Shown here piece by piece: positions 5,311-7,168 of a stretch of DNA of 7,168 nucleotides (within the stretch, counting starts at the first letter, position 1; the number at the start of each line of letters is the position of its first letter). The DNA lies in contig DAJQ01000008.1 of NCBI GenBank assembly GCA_002496395.1, forward strand, positions 1,129-8,296. Direction: 5' to 3'. The translations under genes and the position numbers were made by a program. The notes under the pieces were generated by a model, which saw only the letters and a program-made list of their open reading frames with translations, ran no database searches and was not told where the DNA came from. Source of the stretch: Methanocorpusculaceae archaeon UBA456. Lineage in GTDB: Archaea; Halobacteriota; Methanomicrobia; Methanomicrobiales; Methanocorpusculaceae.

Positions 5311-6795
5311 ATGACAACGGCTCTCCTCTCTGTCTGGGATAAGACAGGAATTGTTGCATTTGCCCGCGTTCTTCATGAATCAGGCGTCAGTATCCTGAGT
5401 TCAGGTGGTACCGGCAAGGCGCTTCAAGACGCTGGCATACCCTTCACCGAAGTCTCTGCCTACACCGGCTCTCCTGAAATGATGGATGGCCGGGTAAAGA
5501 CCCTCCATCCGAAGATCCATGGCGGTCTCCTCGGCAGGCGTGGGATCGATGATTCCGTTATGGCGGAGCATGGTATCCCCGGGATCGATCTGCTGGTTGT
5601 GAACCTCTATCCATTCGAAGCCATGTCCGCACAGGATCTCCCTCTTGAAGAACTGGTTGAGTTCATCGATATTGGCGGTCCTGCGATGATCAGGGCCGCT
5701 GCCAAGAACTACAGGGATGTCGCGGTGATCTGCGATCCGGCAGACTATCCGGCGATTACAGATGCACTTCAGAAAGGCAGGCTGACTGATGCCATGCGCC
5801 TCTCCCTTGCAAAAAAGGCGTTTGCCAGGACTGCTGCCTATGATGCTGCCATTAGCAACTATCTAAACAGCCTGGATTCCACATTCCCCTCAGTCCTGAC
5901 AGTGCAGTTCCAGTCCGGACGAATGCTCAGGTATGGGGAGAATCCCCACCAGCAGGCAGCTGTCTATGGGACCGTCGGGATCGCCGGGGTTGAGCCGCTC
6001 CAGGGCAAACAGATGTCCTATAACAACTATCTCGACCTCAACTCCGCAGTCGGCCTTCTCAGGGAGTTTGATAATCCCGCCTGTGTTATCGTCAAGCATA
6101 ACAACCCCTGCGGTGTTGCAACCGGGAAAACACTCATCGACTCCTATATACGGGCACGGGATGTCGATCCTGTCTCAGCATATGGTTCCGTTGTTGCGAT
6201 GAACCGCGAGGTCAGATCTGATGTGGCAGAAGCAATCTGCAGTACCTTTGTCGAGGTGATCATCGCACCCTCATTCTCTGCAGAGGCTCTTGAGATGATG
6301 AAGGTAAAAGAGAATATGCGGGTTCTGATTATGCCTGAACCCTCGCTGGCTGATGAGCTTCGGTCCATCGACGGCGGTATCCTCTGTATGCGGACACCCC
6401 CGTACTTAGAACACTGGGAAGTGGTATCCGAGCGTGAGCCGACTGCAGCAGAACTGGATGCAATGAGGCTTGCATGGCGGGTCTGCAAACACACAAAGAG
6501 CAATACGATCATCTTTGCAAACAATGAGGAGACCCTTGGGATCGGAGCCGGCCAGATGAGCAGGGTTGATGCGGCAAAGATCGCGATCGAGAAGGCGAAT
6601 AAGTCTCTGAAGGGATCGGTCGTCGCCTCTGATGCCTTCCTCCCCTTCCCCGACACTTTGGAGGTGGCGGCAGACGCGGGTGCAACCGCCCTCATCCAGC
6701 CCGGCGGTTCAATCCGGGATGCCGAGGTGATCGAGGCGGCCAACAAGCGGAATATGGCGATGGTCTTCACCGGAGTCAGGTACTTCAGGCATTAG
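5311..6795 (+). CDS. purH: Bifunctional AICAR formyltransferase / IMP cyclohydrolase PurH
   Basis: PurH carries out the last two steps of purine synthesis in the cytoplasm. It transfers the formyl group of 10-formyl-tetrahydrofolate (or the archaeal pterin equivalent) to AICAR and closes the ring to give IMP. The 494 residues include both domains. The cyclohydrolase (MGS-like) domain, about 1-135, contains SSGGTGKAL (30-38), GRVKTLHPKIHGG (60-72), NLYPFE (98-103) and DIGGPAMIRAAAKN (120-133). The transferase domain follows with RYGENPHQ (207-214), the catalytic Lys-His pair in VKHNNPCGVA (K262, H263), KSNTIIFANN, GIGAGQMSRVDAAKIA, SDAFLPFPD and the C-terminal FTGVRYFRH. DPVSAYGSVVA replaces the more common SAFGG form. 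The ATG at 5311 begins MTTALLSVWDKTGIV, the normal family start, but has no ribosome binding site. It is monocistronic, divergent from grpE and followed by T-runs. Confidence 0.96.
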   Translation: MTTALLSVWDKTGIVAFARVLHESGVSILSSGGTGKALQDAGIPFTEVSAYTGSPEMMDGRVKTLHPKIHGGLLGRRGIDDSVMAEHGIPGIDLLVVNLYPFEAMSAQDLPLEELVEFIDIGGPAMIRAAAKNYRDVAVICDPADYPAITDALQKGRLTDAMRLSLAKKAFARTAAYDAAISNYLNSLDSTFPSVLTVQFQSGRMLRYGENPHQQAAVYGTVGIAGVEPLQGKQMSYNNYLDLNSAVGLLREFDNPACVIVKHNNPCGVATGKTLIDSYIRARDVDPVSAYGSVVAMNREVRSDVAEAICSTFVEVIIAPSFSAEALEMMKVKENMRVLIMPEPSLADELRSIDGGILCMRTPPYLEHWEVVSEREPTAAELDAMRLAWRVCKHTKSNTIIFANNEETLGIGAGQMSRVDAAKIAIEKANKSLKGSVVASDAFLPFPDTLEVAADAGATALIQPGGSIRDAEVIEAANKRNMAMVFTGVRYFRH

Positions 6796-6818
6796 ACTGG
6801 TGTTTTCCCCGGCTATAA

Positions 6819-6968
6819 TCAAAACCATTTTTTTATATTGGATGAAAGTTCTTCATAATAAATAATCTCTATACTATTATTATACTCCTTTTTTTTCAGG
6901 CATTGCATTCCCGATGGCAGTTGATCGTCTTTCCCTCTTGTATTTCCTCCATTACCCCAATTGACCAT
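6819..6968 (-). CDS. Possible 49-residue protein of unknown function
   Basis: A short frame starts with ATG at 6968 and ends with TGA at 6819, convergent with purH. It begins MVNWGNGGNTRGKDDQ and ends SSNIKKWF, with a central KKKEYNN and IEIIYYEEL. No family, membrane segment or metal motif is recognisable. Support comes from GGGAG (6978-6974) placed 5 nt before the ATG, with an in-frame TAA immediately upstream fixing that start. Against it, the region is AT-rich, the codons are unlike those of neighbouring genes (AAT, ATA, AAA, TAT), and the frame covers both putative purH terminators. No good TATA box is seen at the expected distance, though the one at 7051-7061 is nearly symmetric and could serve both strands. 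It may be a chance ORF. Confidence 0.3.
   Translation of the reverse strand: MVNWGNGGNTRGKDDQLPSGMQCLKKKEYNNSIEIIYYEELSSNIKKWF
6828..6834 (+). terminator. T7 terminator downstream of purH
   Basis: Seven consecutive T begin 33 nt after the purH stop, with no strong stem-loop before them. This is the usual form of an intrinsic euryarchaeal terminator. Confidence 0.6.
6889..6896 (+). terminator. T8 run, second terminator downstream of purH
   Basis: Eight consecutive T lie about 94 nt after the purH stop and would back up the first T-run. Tandem T-runs are common at archaeal gene ends. Confidence 0.5.
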
Positions 6969-7050
6969 TTATTCTCCCTGTATATCGAACTTCTCACTGT
7001 ATCACATCTTAATCTTTCAAAAACGCCCAATTATCGTTCATTTGTGGGTT

Positions 7051-7061
7051 AAATATATATA
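7051..7061 (+). promoter_or_regulatory. TATA box for the gene at 7104
   Basis: AAATATATATA is a strong archaeal box A. Transcription starting about 25 nt downstream (near 7080-7085) leaves a short leader that still contains the ribosome binding site. The near-symmetric sequence could also direct minus-strand transcription toward the small ORF at 6819-6968. Confidence 0.7.
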
Positions 7062-7088
7062 CAAAGAAGATCGTATTCTGATTACCAC

Positions 7089-7095
7089 GGAGGTG
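7089..7095 (+). promoter_or_regulatory. Strong ribosome binding site GGAGGTG
   Basis: GGAGGTG ends 8 nt before the ATG at 7104 and is followed by GGTGA. It is the best Shine-Dalgarno match in the window and makes the partial frame after it credible as a gene. Confidence 0.75.
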
Positions 7096-7103
7096 GTGAC
7101 ACT

Positions 7104-7168
7104 ATGGAATATGGTACATTACTTGGCAACTCTTTTGAGTATACAAAGCTTAAACAGCGTCTTTTTGA
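7104..7168 (+). CDS. Start of a probable DUF4013-type membrane protein (cut by right window edge)
   Basis: Only 21 codons are present, beginning MEYGTLLGNSFEYTK and ending KQRLF at the edge, with no stop. The opening resembles the N-terminus of DUF4013 proteins, multi-pass membrane proteins of unknown function that are frequent, often in several copies, in methanogens. That family usually begins with a short amphipathic segment before its first membrane helix, so the absence of a helix here is expected. A strong TATA box and GGAGGTG site upstream make it clear that a gene starts here. The family assignment from so few residues is tentative. Confidence 0.55.
   Translation, partial: MEYGTLLGNSFEYTKLKQRLF

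Larger units (their letters stand above)
6796..7103. other. Intergenic region between purH and the right-edge gene
   Basis: This 308-nt spacer is markedly AT-rich in its first 100 nt. It contains two T-runs that should end the purH transcript, a TATACT direct repeat (6870-6875 and 6881-6886), a possible 49-codon ORF on the minus strand, and the TATA box and ribosome binding site of the gene starting at 7104. I find no stable RNA gene in it. Confidence 0.6.

Noticed and set aside
6144..6770. 208-codon minus-strand frame opposite purH
   Set aside because: It is antisense to the conserved transferase domain of PurH, with Ser/Ala-rich composition and no recognisable motif or ribosome binding site.

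Overview
The window reads as the chromosome of a methanogenic euryarchaeon, most likely Methanomicrobiales. The reasons are an archaeal Trm-G10-type tRNA methyltransferase, methanogen-style TATA boxes (TTTATATA before grpE, AAATATATATA near the right edge), oligo-T terminators, and a final partial gene whose first residues resemble the DUF4013 membrane proteins common in that order. Order-level placement is inference. Base composition is mixed, with AT-rich intergenic spacers.

Layout. Positions 1-306 (minus) hold the 5' part of an unrecognised gene that runs off the left edge, and its N-terminus is ambiguous. Positions 436-1392 (minus) encode a THUMP plus methyltransferase protein, tRNA (guanine-10-N2)-dimethyltransferase. 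Positions 1475-4970 (minus) are a compact grpE-dnaK-dnaJ heat-shock operon transcribed leftward, with 5-nt gaps between genes. Positions 4971-5310 form a 340-nt divergent intergenic region. It holds the TATA box of the chaperone operon and a small perfect inverted repeat where transcription should start. Positions 5311-6795 (plus) encode PurH, the bifunctional enzyme for the last two steps of IMP synthesis. Positions 6796-7103 are AT-rich and hold two T-run terminators, a possible 49-codon minus-strand ORF, and a strong promoter and ribosome binding site for a plus-strand gene that begins at 7104 and is cut by the right edge.

How the genes relate. GrpE, DnaK and DnaJ form one chaperone machine: DnaJ delivers substrate and stimulates ATP hydrolysis, DnaK binds substrate, and GrpE exchanges nucleotide. 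Their tight packing, with each upstream stop codon lying inside the next gene's putative Shine-Dalgarno sequence, suggests coupled translation. The system is of bacterial type, and the DnaK lacks the nucleotide-binding-domain insert of Gram-negative DnaK. PurH is also a bacterial-type enzyme, in a group where many members use the separate PurP and PurO proteins. The other genes show no obvious functional link to these.

Most of the window is ordinary, well-conserved housekeeping sequence. I see no mobile element, CRISPR array, tRNA, rRNA or clearly new multi-gene system. The observations most worth checking are the candidate operator at the grpE start site, the shared GTGA ribosome-binding arrangement, the disturbed N-terminus of the left-edge gene, and the 49-codon ORF convergent with purH.
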